DNA from: Streptomyces sp. NRRL F-2664
GTDB lineage: Bacteria; Actinomycetota; Actinomycetes; Streptomycetales; Streptomycetaceae
Assembly (NCBI RefSeq): GCF_000719345.1
Contig: NZ_JOFX01000004.1
Span: forward strand, 62,001-126,000
Reading direction: 5' to 3'
DNA: 64,000 nt
Translations under genes and position numbers: made by a program
Part shown: piece by piece, positions 7,841-16,204 of the stretch
Position numbering within the stretch: position 1 is the first letter of the stretch
Layout: each line of letters begins with the position of its first letter
The notes under the pieces: generated by a model
The model's database searches: none
Told to the model about the DNA's origin: nothing
Seen by the model: only the letters and a program-made list of their open reading frames with translations

Positions 7841-9547
7841 CTACTGCTTGACCTCGTACGTCTGCTTGTCCACGAGCTTGCCGTCCTGGAAGCAGAAGCG
7901 GAAAACCAGGTCCGTGGTCAGGGTGCTGGGCTGCTGGTCGGCCAGCAGCACCAGGCACTGGGAGCCCTCGGGCCGGGGAGGCCCCTTCCGGTCGGCCCCA
8001 GCGGTCAGGAAGCTCTCACCCTCCGGCAGCCGGTCGCGGACCGACTTCTCGCTCTCGCCCACGTGCACGGCGTCGTACTCGTCCCGGCTGATCATCGAGT
8101 CGCTCGCGGTGTCGATCACCATCACCATCGCGACGACCATCACGATGACCAGCACCACCACCGCCGCGAAGGCGATCCCGCAGCCCACCGCTATACCGCC
8201 GGCGCGGCTGGGGACCCGTACGGCCAGCTCCCGGTCCACGGCCGCCCAGTCCATCGGCGGCTGCTCGCCGCGCTGTCCCGGCACCAGGGGCCGGGTGCCC
8301 TTCTGCGCCTGCGCCTGCTGGCCGAAGTCGTCGGCCACGTCCTCGGCGCCGGCCGGCTCCGCGCCGTACGGCAGCACGCCCGCCACCCGGAACCCGCCGC
8401 CCTCGGCGGGACCGGCATGGACCATGCCGCCGACCAGCCGGGCCCGCTCGCGCAGCCCCGTGAGCCCCTGACCGCCCGACACCACGTCCTCGCCGGCTCC
8501 GGCCGACGGCCCGTTGGCGATCTCCACCACCAGCGAATCGTCCTCGTACCGCAGCTCCACCGTGATCGGCGCGGCCGGAGCGTGCTTGTAGGCGTTCGTC
8601 AGGGCCTCCTGCACGATCCGGTACGCGGCGTGGTCGCACGCCGCGACCAGCGGCCTCGGGCGCCCCGAGGTGGTCAACCGCACATCGGTCCCCGCACCCC
8701 GGGCCGCCTCCACGACCCCGGCGATCCCGGCCACGCCGCGTGCCGCGGGCTGGGCGTCCTCCACCGGCGCGGGCGCCTCCACACCGTCGCGCAGGATGCC
8801 GACGACCTCGCGCAGTTCGTGCATCGCGGACACGGAGGCCTGTCGCAGCACGCCCACGGCCTCCCGCTGACGGTCGGTGAGTTCGGGGTCCACCTCCAGG
8901 GCTCCCGTGTGCACGGAGATCAACGCCAGCTGGTGGCCGAGGCTGTCGTGCATGTCCTGGGCTATGCGCTGCCGTTCGCGCAGCCGCGCCTGGCCGGCGA
9001 CCATGGCCCGCTCGCGCAGCAGCTGGCCGTTGCGCTCGTGCAGCGCCGCGAGCAGGGTGCGGCGCTGCGACCAGTACCGGCTGGCCAGGCCCGGCATCAC
9101 GGTGACCGCCAGGAACATCAGCGTGGAGAACACGATCACCAGCAGCGGTCGCATCTGCGTCCACTGGTCCAGGACGCTGAGGCCGACCGATGCGGCGAAG
9201 GCCAGTGTGAAGGCGCCCAGCGCCCGGCTCACGCCGACGATCCGACGCCCGGCCGACCAGCCCAGCAGCGGCAGGACGAAGAACAGCCCGGGCAGGACGG
9301 CGCTGAGCGCCGCACCCGCCACGAGCGTCACCGCCGGCAGCCGGCGGCGCAGCAGAGCCAGCACCAGCACGACGAGGGCGCTCAGCAGCATCCGTTGCCC
9401 GGACCCATGGTCGAGTTCCTCGACGCCCAGTCCGAGGATGGCCAGCACGCCGGCAAGGGCGAGATCCCCCGCCAGCATCCGCCGCGTCCACGGCTCGGGG
9501 CCCCGCAGCCACTGCCGGCCCGCACGTGTCTTCGCCCTCACATCCAC
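7841..9547 (-). CDS. Sensor histidine kinase (HisKA_3) with C-terminal membrane segment and outer domain
   Basis: A 568-residue kinase. Several N-terminal membrane segments (about 28-160) precede the HisKA_3 dimerisation helix, where RIAQDMHDSLGHQLA gives phospho-acceptor His200. The HATPase follows (IVQEALTNAYKHAP for the N-box, GGQGLTGLRERARLVGG for the G-box). Oddly, the protein continues past the ATPase: a linker, one strongly hydrophobic segment at about 455-478, and about 90 polar residues with two Cys (about 531 and 552), which would be extracytoplasmic. Most kinases of this family end soon after the ATPase. It pairs with the downstream response regulator. Confidence 0.92.
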   Translation of the reverse strand: MDVRAKTRAGRQWLRGPEPWTRRMLAGDLALAGVLAILGLGVEELDHGSGQRMLLSALVVLVLALLRRRLPAVTLVAGAALSAVLPGLFFVLPLLGWSAGRRIVGVSRALGAFTLAFAASVGLSVLDQWTQMRPLLVIVFSTLMFLAVTVMPGLASRYWSQRRTLLAALHERNGQLLRERAMVAGQARLRERQRIAQDMHDSLGHQLALISVHTGALEVDPELTDRQREAVGVLRQASVSAMHELREVVGILRDGVEAPAPVEDAQPAARGVAGIAGVVEAARGAGTDVRLTTSGRPRPLVAACDHAAYRIVQEALTNAYKHAPAAPITVELRYEDDSLVVEIANGPSAGAGEDVVSGGQGLTGLRERARLVGGMVHAGPAEGGGFRVAGVLPYGAEPAGAEDVADDFGQQAQAQKGTRPLVPGQRGEQPPMDWAAVDRELAVRVPSRAGGIAVGCGIAFAAVVVLVIVMVVAMVMVIDTASDSMISRDEYDAVHVGESEKSVRDRLPEGESFLTAGADRKGPPRPEGSQCLVLLADQQPSTLTTDLVFRFCFQDGKLVDKQTYEVKQ

Positions 9548-9736
9548 GTGCCGACCCTAGACACCCGGCTCCCGCCCGAGCCGCCTTCTTTCGTCTCACC
9601 CGCCGCGACGAAAGTCGGATCCGGCCCGGCAGTTGGCCGCGTCCGGCTCCGGGGCCGCACCGTGACCGACGCCACACCGGACACCGGACACCCGCCGCCG
9701 CGCTGCGGGCGACCACGGACCGTCACGGGCAAAGCG

Positions 9737-9771
9737 AAACGGCCGCCACCGATTTCGCGGTGACGACCGTC
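9737..9771 (-). terminator. Probable terminator of the tRNA-Leu gene
   Basis: On the minus strand, downstream of tRNA-Leu, a 13-base-pair stem (ACGGTCGTCACCG / CGGTGGCGGCCGT, with two G-U pairs in RNA) encloses a six-base loop and is followed by TTTCGCTTT. Confidence 0.7.
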
Positions 9772-9780
9772 TCGTCATTG

Positions 9781-9863
9781 TGGGCGAGGGGGGATTTGAA
9801 CCCCCACGTCCCGAAGGACACTGGCACCTGAAGCCAGCGCGTCTGCCGTTCCGCCACTCGCCC
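9781..9863 (-). tRNA. tRNA-Leu (anticodon CAG)
   Basis: The reverse complement folds as an 83-base class II tRNA. It has acceptor GGGCGAG/CTCGCCC with discriminator A, anticodon stem CTGGC/GCCAG with loop TTCAGGT (anticodon CAG), a variable arm and T-arm GGGGGTTCAAATCCCCC. The 3' CCA is not encoded. Confidence 0.97.
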
Positions 9864-10044
9864 GAGCAGCGTCCCAGTGGTCTTCCCTTTCGGGCCGTTC
9901 CCCTGGCGACGTCGAAACATTAGCACGGGGATCGGGGTGAGTTCACATCGCTTTCCCCGGGGGCATACGCCCTCGTGCGGACGGCCCCTCCCGCACTCCG
10001 CTCCCGGTGCGGGACACTGTTCCCGGAGCGCCCCTACGATCCCT

Positions 10045-10070
10045 TGTGAGGACCAACACTCGTCCTCACA
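10045..10070. promoter_or_regulatory. Inverted repeat upstream of the fhaA-pknB operon
   Basis: Perfect 9-base arms TGTGAGGAC and GTCCTCACA are separated by 8 bases. It lies about 85 bases before the fhaA start and just before a -10-like TACGAT (10109-10114). It could be an operator or an mRNA hairpin; no T-run follows, so a terminator is less likely. The rest of the 292-base gap between tRNA-Leu and fhaA shows nothing else I recognise. Confidence 0.5.
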
Positions 10071-10155
10071 GGAGCGATGGGGAACCACCCGAATCCGCCA
10101 CGCGTGGATACGATCAGTAAGCAGTACAGGGCGACAGCGACGGAGGAGGTGCCCC

Positions 10156-10974
10156 ATGGGAGTTCTGAAGCGGTTCGAGCAGCGACTCGAAGGTCTGGTG
10201 AACGGCACCTTCGCCAAGGTGTTCAAGTCCGAGGTCCAGCCGGTGGAGATCGCCGGCGCCCTCCAGCGGGAGTGCGACAACAACGCCACCATCTGGAACC
10301 GCGAGCGGACCGTCGTCCCCAACGACTTCATCGTGGAGCTCAGCGCCGGCGACTACGACCGCCTGAGCCCCTACTCGGGGCAGCTCGGCGACGAGCTCGC
10401 GGGCCTCGTCCGCGACTACGCCAAGCAGCAGCGCTACAGCTTCATGGGCCCCATCAAGGTCCACCTGGAGAAGGCCGAGGACCTCGACACCGGGCTCTAC
10501 CGGGTCCGCAGCCGCACCCTCGCCTCCAGCACCTCCCAGCCGCAGGGGGCGCCGCCGTCCCCGGCGAGCGGCTACGGCTACCCGCCGGTCGCCGCTCCGC
10601 CCATGCCCAGCGCCCCGCCCCCGGGCGGACCCGGCGCCCGCCGGCCCGCCCCGGGTGGCCCCGGCGCGGGCCCGGTGGCGGGCTCCGCAGGCCCGCGGCG
10701 GCACTGGATCGAGATCAACGGCACCCGCCACCAGATCTCGCGCCCCACGCTCGTACTCGGCCGAAGCACCGAAGCCGACGTGCGGATCGACGACCCCGGC
10801 GTATCCCGCCGGCACTGTGAGATCCGGACCGGAACGCCCTCGACGATCCAGGATCTCGGGTCCACCAACGGCATCGTGGTGGACGGGCAGCACACCACCC
10901 GCGCTACGCTCCGCGACGGCTCGCGGATCGTCGTGGGCAGCACCACCATCATTTACCGGCAAGCCGAAGGGTGA
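10156..10974 (+). CDS. fhaA: FhaA-like protein (DUF3662 + FHA domain)
   Basis: A 272-residue protein. The N-terminal DUF3662 domain (about 1-120, MGVLKRFEQRLEGLVNGTFA) is joined by a Pro/Gly-rich linker (about 125-175) to a C-terminal forkhead-associated domain. The FHA motifs are LVLGRS, SRRHCEIR and DLGSTNGIVVDG. In actinobacteria this protein is a phosphothreonine reader that links PknB signalling to peptidoglycan precursor export. The ATG at 10156 has GGAGGAGG just upstream. It is the first gene of the operon fhaA-fhaB-pstP-ftsW-pbpA-pknB. Confidence 0.92.
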   Translation: MGVLKRFEQRLEGLVNGTFAKVFKSEVQPVEIAGALQRECDNNATIWNRERTVVPNDFIVELSAGDYDRLSPYSGQLGDELAGLVRDYAKQQRYSFMGPIKVHLEKAEDLDTGLYRVRSRTLASSTSQPQGAPPSPASGYGYPPVAAPPMPSAPPPGGPGARRPAPGGPGAGPVAGSAGPRRHWIEINGTRHQISRPTLVLGRSTEADVRIDDPGVSRRHCEIRTGTPSTIQDLGSTNGIVVDGQHTTRATLRDGSRIVVGSTTIIYRQAEG

Positions 10975-10984
10975 AGCGGGGGCA

Positions 10985-11485
10985 ATGTCAGAGCTGACCC
11001 TGACGGTCATGCGGTTGGGTTTCCTGGCCGTTCTGTGGCTGTTCGTCATCGTGGCCGTCCAGGTCATCCGCAGCGATCTCTTCGGTACGAGAGTGACCCA
11101 GCGCGGCTCCTCCCGCCGCGGCGGCGCCGGCGGCGCCCCGCAGCAGGGCGGCCGCCAGGCCGCGCCTCCGCAGCAGCGCCAGCGTCGCGGTGCGCCCACC
11201 AAGCTGGTCGTCTCCGAGGGCATCCTCACGGGCACCACCGTGGCCCTCAACGGGCAGACGATCACCCTGGGCCGCGCCCACGACTCCACGATCGTGCTGG
11301 ACGACGACTACGCGTCCAGCCGCCATGCCAGGATCTACCCCGACCGTGACGGCCAGTGGATCGTCGAGGATCTCGGGTCCACCAACGGCACGTATCTCGA
11401 CCGGACCCGGCTGACCACCCCGACGCCCATTCCGCCGGGCGCACCGATCCGCATCGGCAAGACCGTCATCGAGCTGCGGAAGTAG
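10985..11485 (+). CDS. fhaB: FhaB/FipA-like FHA domain membrane protein
   Basis: A 166-residue protein with one N-terminal membrane helix (about 5-27, VMRLGFLAVLWLFVIVAVQV), an Arg/Gln/Gly-rich linker (about 35-70) and a C-terminal FHA domain (ITLGRAHDSTIVL, SSRHARIY, DLGSTNGTYLD). In mycobacteria the homologue FhaB (FipA) is a PknA/PknB substrate that connects to FtsZ and FtsQ. The gap to fhaA is only 10 bases and carries a purine-rich RBS, so it is in the same operon. Confidence 0.92.
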   Translation: MSELTLTVMRLGFLAVLWLFVIVAVQVIRSDLFGTRVTQRGSSRRGGAGGAPQQGGRQAAPPQQRQRRGAPTKLVVSEGILTGTTVALNGQTITLGRAHDSTIVLDDDYASSRHARIYPDRDGQWIVEDLGSTNGTYLDRTRLTTPTPIPPGAPIRIGKTVIELRK

Positions 11486-11578
11486 TACGAGAATGAGCGA
11501 GCGGAGCGAGCGCGCGGCGGTGATCCGTGCCACCGACGACACGGACACGGGCGCGCTCCCGACCGGAGGGTGGGCAGT

Positions 11579-13093
11579 GTGGCTCGAGACCGGTTGTACC
11601 CGGAGGAAGCTTCGCCGACAGGGCAGGTGCGCATGAGTCTGTCCCTGCGGTTCGCAGCCGGCTCCCACAAGGGCATGATCCGCGAGGGGAACGAGGACTC
11701 CGGCTACGCCGGCCCGCGTCTCCTGGCGATCGCCGACGGCATGGGCGGCCAGGCAGCCGGCGAGGTCGCGAGCTCCGAGGTGATCTCCACCCTCGTGCAG
11801 CTCGACGACGACGTCCCGGGCTCCGACATCCTCACCTCCCTCGCCACCGCCGTGCAGCGCGCCAACGACCAGCTGCGCGTCATGGTCGAGGAGGACCCCC
11901 AGCTGGAGGGCATGGGCACCACCCTCACCGCCCTGCTGTGGACCGGCCAGCGGCTCGGCCTCGTCCACGTCGGCGACTCCCGGGCCTACCTGCTGCGCGA
12001 CGGCGTCCTCACGCAGATCACGCAGGACCACACCTGGGTCCAGCGCCTGGTCGACGAGGGCCGCATCACGGAGGAGGAGGCGACGACCCACCCGCAGCGC
12101 TCCCTGCTGATGCGCGCGCTCGGCAGCGGCGACATCGTCGAGCCCGACCTCTCCATCCGCGAGGTCCGCGCCGGCGACCGCTACCTGATCTGCTCCGACG
12201 GGCTCTCCGGCGTGGTCTCCCACCAGACGCTGGAGGAGACCCTCGCCGACTACCACGGCCCCCGTGAGACCGTGCAGTCCCTGATCCAGCTCGCGCTGCG
12301 CGGCGGCGGACCCGACAACATCACCTGCATCGTCGCCGACGTGCTCGACACCGACAGCGGCGACACCCTGGCCGCCCAGGTCAACGACACCCCGGTGGTC
12401 GTCGGCGCGGTCGCCGAGAACCAGCACCAGCTCTTCGACAACAACAACGCCATGCAGACCCCGGCCGGCCGTGCCTCCGGGCTCGGCCGCCAGGCCCCGC
12501 CCCCCGCAGGCGCCTTCGGCCCGCCCGGCAGCGGCGACGCCCCCGGCTACGGCGAGTACGGCGAGCACGGCCAGGGCGGCGGCTACGGCTCCTTCGGCGA
12601 GGCCGACGGCTACGACGGCGGCTCCGGCTACGACGACACGTACGACCACCCCCGCAGGCGCCGCAGCAAAGGGCGCAAGTGGACCACTCGCACCCTGACC
12701 CTGCTCGTCGTCGCCGGTGTCGTCGGCGGCGGCCTCTACGCCGGCTGGCGCTGGACCCAGACCCAGTTCTACGTCGGTGTGAAGGGCGAGCACGTCGCAC
12801 TCTTCCGCGGCATCAGCCCGAAGCTCGGCCCGCTGGAGCTCTCCAAGGTGGAGACCGACCGCCCCGACATCGAACTGAAGTACCTGCCGCCCTTCAAGCG
12901 CAAGCTGGTCGAGGCCACCATCAGCGAGGGCAGCCTCGACGGGGCCCGCAAGAAGCTGGACGACCTCGGCGTCCAGGTCTCCGCCTGCAAGAAGGACGAA
13001 GAGCGCCGAGGCGCCGAGGCGCAGAACAGCCAGACACCCGGCCCCAGCCTGACTCCCGAGGAGCAGCAGCTGGTCGGCCTGTGCGGAAAGTAG
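11579..13093 (+). CDS. pstP: PstP-type PP2C Ser/Thr phosphatase
   Basis: A protein of about 504 residues. The N-terminal PP2C domain has REGNEDSGY, AIADGMGGQAAGEVAS, CSDGLSGVVS and GGPDNIT, which include the metal-binding Asp residues. A long Gly/Tyr-rich linker, one membrane helix (about 365-390) and an extracytoplasmic tail follow. PstP reverses PknB phosphorylation of cell-growth proteins at the membrane. I chose GTG 11579, which has GGAGGG at 11565-11570. ATG 11633 is an alternative that removes 18 residues and leaves the catalytic domain intact. Confidence 0.93.
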   Translation: MARDRLYPEEASPTGQVRMSLSLRFAAGSHKGMIREGNEDSGYAGPRLLAIADGMGGQAAGEVASSEVISTLVQLDDDVPGSDILTSLATAVQRANDQLRVMVEEDPQLEGMGTTLTALLWTGQRLGLVHVGDSRAYLLRDGVLTQITQDHTWVQRLVDEGRITEEEATTHPQRSLLMRALGSGDIVEPDLSIREVRAGDRYLICSDGLSGVVSHQTLEETLADYHGPRETVQSLIQLALRGGGPDNITCIVADVLDTDSGDTLAAQVNDTPVVVGAVAENQHQLFDNNNAMQTPAGRASGLGRQAPPPAGAFGPPGSGDAPGYGEYGEHGQGGGYGSFGEADGYDGGSGYDDTYDHPRRRRSKGRKWTTRTLTLLVVAGVVGGGLYAGWRWTQTQFYVGVKGEHVALFRGISPKLGPLELSKVETDRPDIELKYLPPFKRKLVEATISEGSLDGARKKLDDLGVQVSACKKDEERRGAEAQNSQTPGPSLTPEEQQLVGLCGK

Positions 13094-13121
13094 CCCGCGG
13101 GCACAGGGGGCCTGCCACACC

Positions 13122-14546
13122 ATGAGCGTTGTCACCAATACGACCACCATCGGCGCCATCGAGCTGCCGAGCCGGCGGAACACCGAGCTTCTGCTGCTCG
13201 CCTTCGCCGTGGTCATCCCGATCTTCGCCTACGCCAACGTGGGCCTGGCGATCCACGGCGAGCTGCCCCCCGGCATGTTCGCGTACGGGGCCGGCTTCGC
13301 CGTCCTGGCCGGCATAGCGCACTTCGTCGTACGCCGGTACGCGAAGTACGCCGACCCGCTGCTGCTGCCGCTCGCGACCCTGTTGAACGGCCTGGGCGTC
13401 GTGCTGATCTGGCGCCTGGACCAGTCCGACCGGCTGCAGAACCTCGCCAAGCGCAGCTTCGGCGCCTTCTCGCCCTCCGCGCCCAACCAGATGCTCTACA
13501 CGGCGCTCGCCATCGCCCTGTTCGCCGCCGTCCTGCTCATCCTCAAGGACCACCGCGTCCTGCAGCGGTTCACCTACATCTCCATGGCCGGCGCCCTGGT
13601 GCTGCTGATCCTGCCCGTCGTCCCGGGCCTGGGCGCCGACGTCTTCGGCGCCAAGATCTGGATCAGCGTCGGCGGCTTCTCCATCCAGCCCGGCGAGTTC
13701 GCGAAGATCGTCATCGCGATCTTCTTCGCGGGCTACCTGATGGTGAAGCGCGACGCGCTCGCACTGGCCAGCCGCCGCTTCATGGGCCTCTACCTGCCGC
13801 GCGGCCGCGACCTCGGCCCGATCCTGATGATCTGGGCGATGAGCCTGCTGGTCCTGGTCTTCGAGAACGACCTCGGCACCTCGCTGCTCTTCTTCGGCAT
13901 GTTCGTGATCATGCTGTACGTGGCCACCGAGCGCACCAGCTGGATCGTCATCGGCCTGCTGATGTCGGTCGGCGGCGCGGTCGTGGTGGCCTCCTTCGCC
14001 AGCCACGTCCAGGCCCGCGTCAACGCCTGGCTCGACCCCTTCGGCTGCTACGCCACCTCCGGCGCCTGTGAGCAGGTCGGCCAGTCGATCATGAGCTTCG
14101 GTTCCGGCGGGGTGCTCGGCGCCGGATGGGGCCAGGGCAACTCCGACCTCATCGGCTTCGCCGCCAACTCCGACTTCATCTTCTCCACCGTCGGCGAAGA
14201 GCTCGGCCTCTCCGGCGTGATGGCCTTCCTGCTGGTCTACGGGCTCATCATCGAGCGGGGCGTCCGCACCGCCCTCGCCGCCCGCGACCCGTTCGGCAAG
14301 CTCTTCGCCATCGGCCTCTCCGGTGCCTTCGCGCTCCAGATCTTCGTCGTCGCCGGCGGAGTCATGGGGCTCATCCCCCTCACCGGCATGACGATGCCTT
14401 TCCTCGCCTCCGGCGGTTCCTCCGTCCTCGCGAACTGGATTCTCATCGCCGTCCTCATCCGGATCAGCGACACCGCCCGCCGTCCGGCGCCGGCACCCGC
14501 CCCGTCCCCCGACTCCGAGATGACCCAGGTGGTCCGTCCGTCATGA
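13122..14546 (+). CDS. ftsW: FtsW/RodA/SpoVE (SEDS) peptidoglycan polymerase
   Basis: A 474-residue polytopic membrane protein of the SEDS family, which polymerises glycan strands from lipid II together with a class B PBP. Visible features are many hydrophobic helices, LVFENDLGTSLLFFG, the family segment near the C-terminus GLIPLTGMTMPFLASGGSSV, and PGEFAKIVIAIF. The overlap with pbpA (ATGA, 14543-14546) indicates translational coupling to its transpeptidase partner. Streptomyces has several SEDS proteins; whether this copy serves division or elongation cannot be told from sequence. Confidence 0.93.
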   Translation: MSVVTNTTTIGAIELPSRRNTELLLLAFAVVIPIFAYANVGLAIHGELPPGMFAYGAGFAVLAGIAHFVVRRYAKYADPLLLPLATLLNGLGVVLIWRLDQSDRLQNLAKRSFGAFSPSAPNQMLYTALAIALFAAVLLILKDHRVLQRFTYISMAGALVLLILPVVPGLGADVFGAKIWISVGGFSIQPGEFAKIVIAIFFAGYLMVKRDALALASRRFMGLYLPRGRDLGPILMIWAMSLLVLVFENDLGTSLLFFGMFVIMLYVATERTSWIVIGLLMSVGGAVVVASFASHVQARVNAWLDPFGCYATSGACEQVGQSIMSFGSGGVLGAGWGQGNSDLIGFAANSDFIFSTVGEELGLSGVMAFLLVYGLIIERGVRTALAARDPFGKLFAIGLSGAFALQIFVVAGGVMGLIPLTGMTMPFLASGGSSVLANWILIAVLIRISDTARRPAPAPAPSPDSEMTQVVRPS

Positions 14547-16009
14547 ACAAGCCCCTGCGCCGCATCTCGCTGTTCTGCGGGCTGCTCGTCCTCGCGCTGC
14601 TGATCCGGACCAACTGGCTGCAGTACGTCCAGGCCGAGGAACTCAGCACGCGCAAGGAGAACCGACGGGTCCAGATCGCCCAGTACGCGACCGAGCGCGG
14701 CAACATCATCGTCCAGGGCCAGCCGATCACCGGCTCCACCGTCACCGACGGCAGCGACTACAAGTACAAGCGCACCTACGAGAACGGGGCCCTGTGGTCC
14801 CCGGTGACCGGGTACGCCTCGCAGGCCTTCGGCGCCACCCAGCTGGAATCGCTCGAGGACGGCATCCTCACCGGCAACGACGACCGGCTGTTCTTCGACC
14901 GCACCATCGGCATGTTCACGGGCGAGAAGAAGCAGGGCGGCAACGTCGTCACCACGCTCAACCGCGCCGCGCAGCAGGCCGCCTTCGACAAGCTCGGCAG
15001 TAAGAAGGGCGCGGTCGCCGCGATCGACCCGCGCACCGGTGCCATCCTCGCGCTGGTCTCCACCCCCTCGTACGACCCGTCCACCTTCGCCGGCAACTCC
15101 AAGGCGGACGAGAAGGCGTGGGTGGAGCTGAAGGACAGCGAGGACAAGAAGCTGGTCAACCGCGCCCTGCGCGAGACCTACCCGCCCGGCTCCACCTTCA
15201 AGGTGGTCACCGCCGCGGCCGCCCTGGAGCACGGCGTGGTCGACGGGATCGACGACCCGACGGACACCCCCGAGCCGTACATCCTGCCCGGCACCAAGAC
15301 CCAGCTGCCCAACTCCCACACGGGATGCGAGAAGGCCAGCCTGAACGAGGCGCTGCGGATCTCCTGCAACTCCGTCTTCGCGAACCTCGGTGACAAGGTC
15401 ACCCGCGACAAGATGGTGGAGACGGCCGAGAAGTTCGGCTTCAACAACGACAAGATCGACATCCCGGTCCGTGCCTTCGCCAGCGTCTACGACAAGAAGA
15501 TGGGCAAGGACGGCAACGCGCAGAGCGCCATCGGCCAGTTCAACACCGCGGCCACCCCGCTGCAGATGGCCATGGTCACGGCGGCGATCGCCAACGACGG
15601 CAAGCTGATGAAGCCCTACATGGTGGACAACCTCACGGCCCCCAACCTGGACATCATCGAGAAGCACGAGCCGCAGGAGATGAGCCGGCCGCTGTCCGCG
15701 GGCAACGCGCAGAAGGTCCAGCAGATGATGGTCAACGTCGTCGAGAAGGGCACCGGCGAGAAGGCCCGGATCAAGGGCGTGACGGTCGGCGGCAAGACCG
15801 GTACCGCCCAGCACGGCGAGGGCAACAAGAAGCGCCCGTACGCCTGGTTCATCTCCTACGCCGAGAACGCGGACGGCACCTCGCCGGTGGCGGTGGCCGT
15901 CGTCATCGAGGACAGCGAGGGCACCGCCCGCGACGACATCAGCGGTGGCGGTCTCGCCGCTCCCGTCGCCAAGGCGGTCATGGAAGCGGTGCTGGGAAGC
16001 CAGGGCTGA
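14543..16009 (+). CDS. pbpA: PbpA-like class B penicillin-binding protein
   Basis: A 488-residue transpeptidase anchored by an N-terminal membrane helix (about 8-24). The penicillin-binding domain has the three active-site motifs: SxxK in PPGSTFKVV, SxN in ISCNSVF and KTG in GGKTGTAQHG. It cross-links peptidoglycan made by the adjacent FtsW-type polymerase. It starts inside the ftsW stop. A 195-base gap with a Crp-like palindrome separates it from pknB, so pknB may also be expressed separately. Confidence 0.94.
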   Translation: MNKPLRRISLFCGLLVLALLIRTNWLQYVQAEELSTRKENRRVQIAQYATERGNIIVQGQPITGSTVTDGSDYKYKRTYENGALWSPVTGYASQAFGATQLESLEDGILTGNDDRLFFDRTIGMFTGEKKQGGNVVTTLNRAAQQAAFDKLGSKKGAVAAIDPRTGAILALVSTPSYDPSTFAGNSKADEKAWVELKDSEDKKLVNRALRETYPPGSTFKVVTAAAALEHGVVDGIDDPTDTPEPYILPGTKTQLPNSHTGCEKASLNEALRISCNSVFANLGDKVTRDKMVETAEKFGFNNDKIDIPVRAFASVYDKKMGKDGNAQSAIGQFNTAATPLQMAMVTAAIANDGKLMKPYMVDNLTAPNLDIIEKHEPQEMSRPLSAGNAQKVQQMMVNVVEKGTGEKARIKGVTVGGKTGTAQHGEGNKKRPYAWFISYAENADGTSPVAVAVVIEDSEGTARDDISGGGLAAPVAKAVMEAVLGSQG

Positions 16010-16034
16010 ACGGAGGGGCCGCAGGCCGGAACAC

Positions 16035-16048
16035 GTGACGCACGTCAC
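16035..16048. promoter_or_regulatory. Crp-like palindrome between pbpA and pknB
   Basis: GTGACGCACGTCAC is a 14-base palindrome. It fits the pattern GTG-N6-GNCAC that I recall for Streptomyces Crp, though binding here is unproven. It lies 157 bases upstream of the pknB start. Confidence 0.45.
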
Positions 16049-16204
16049 TGATTCCGCCGCGGATCCGCGCGTACGGTACCGGTCCAGTATCAGCCTGTGG
16101 CCACGAACCGATCACGGACGATCGGCCGGTAGCCTTTGCGCGAACAGCACACCGCCGGACCACACACAGGTGCGGTCGGGACCGACGGAGAGGGCTGCAA
16201 CGTT

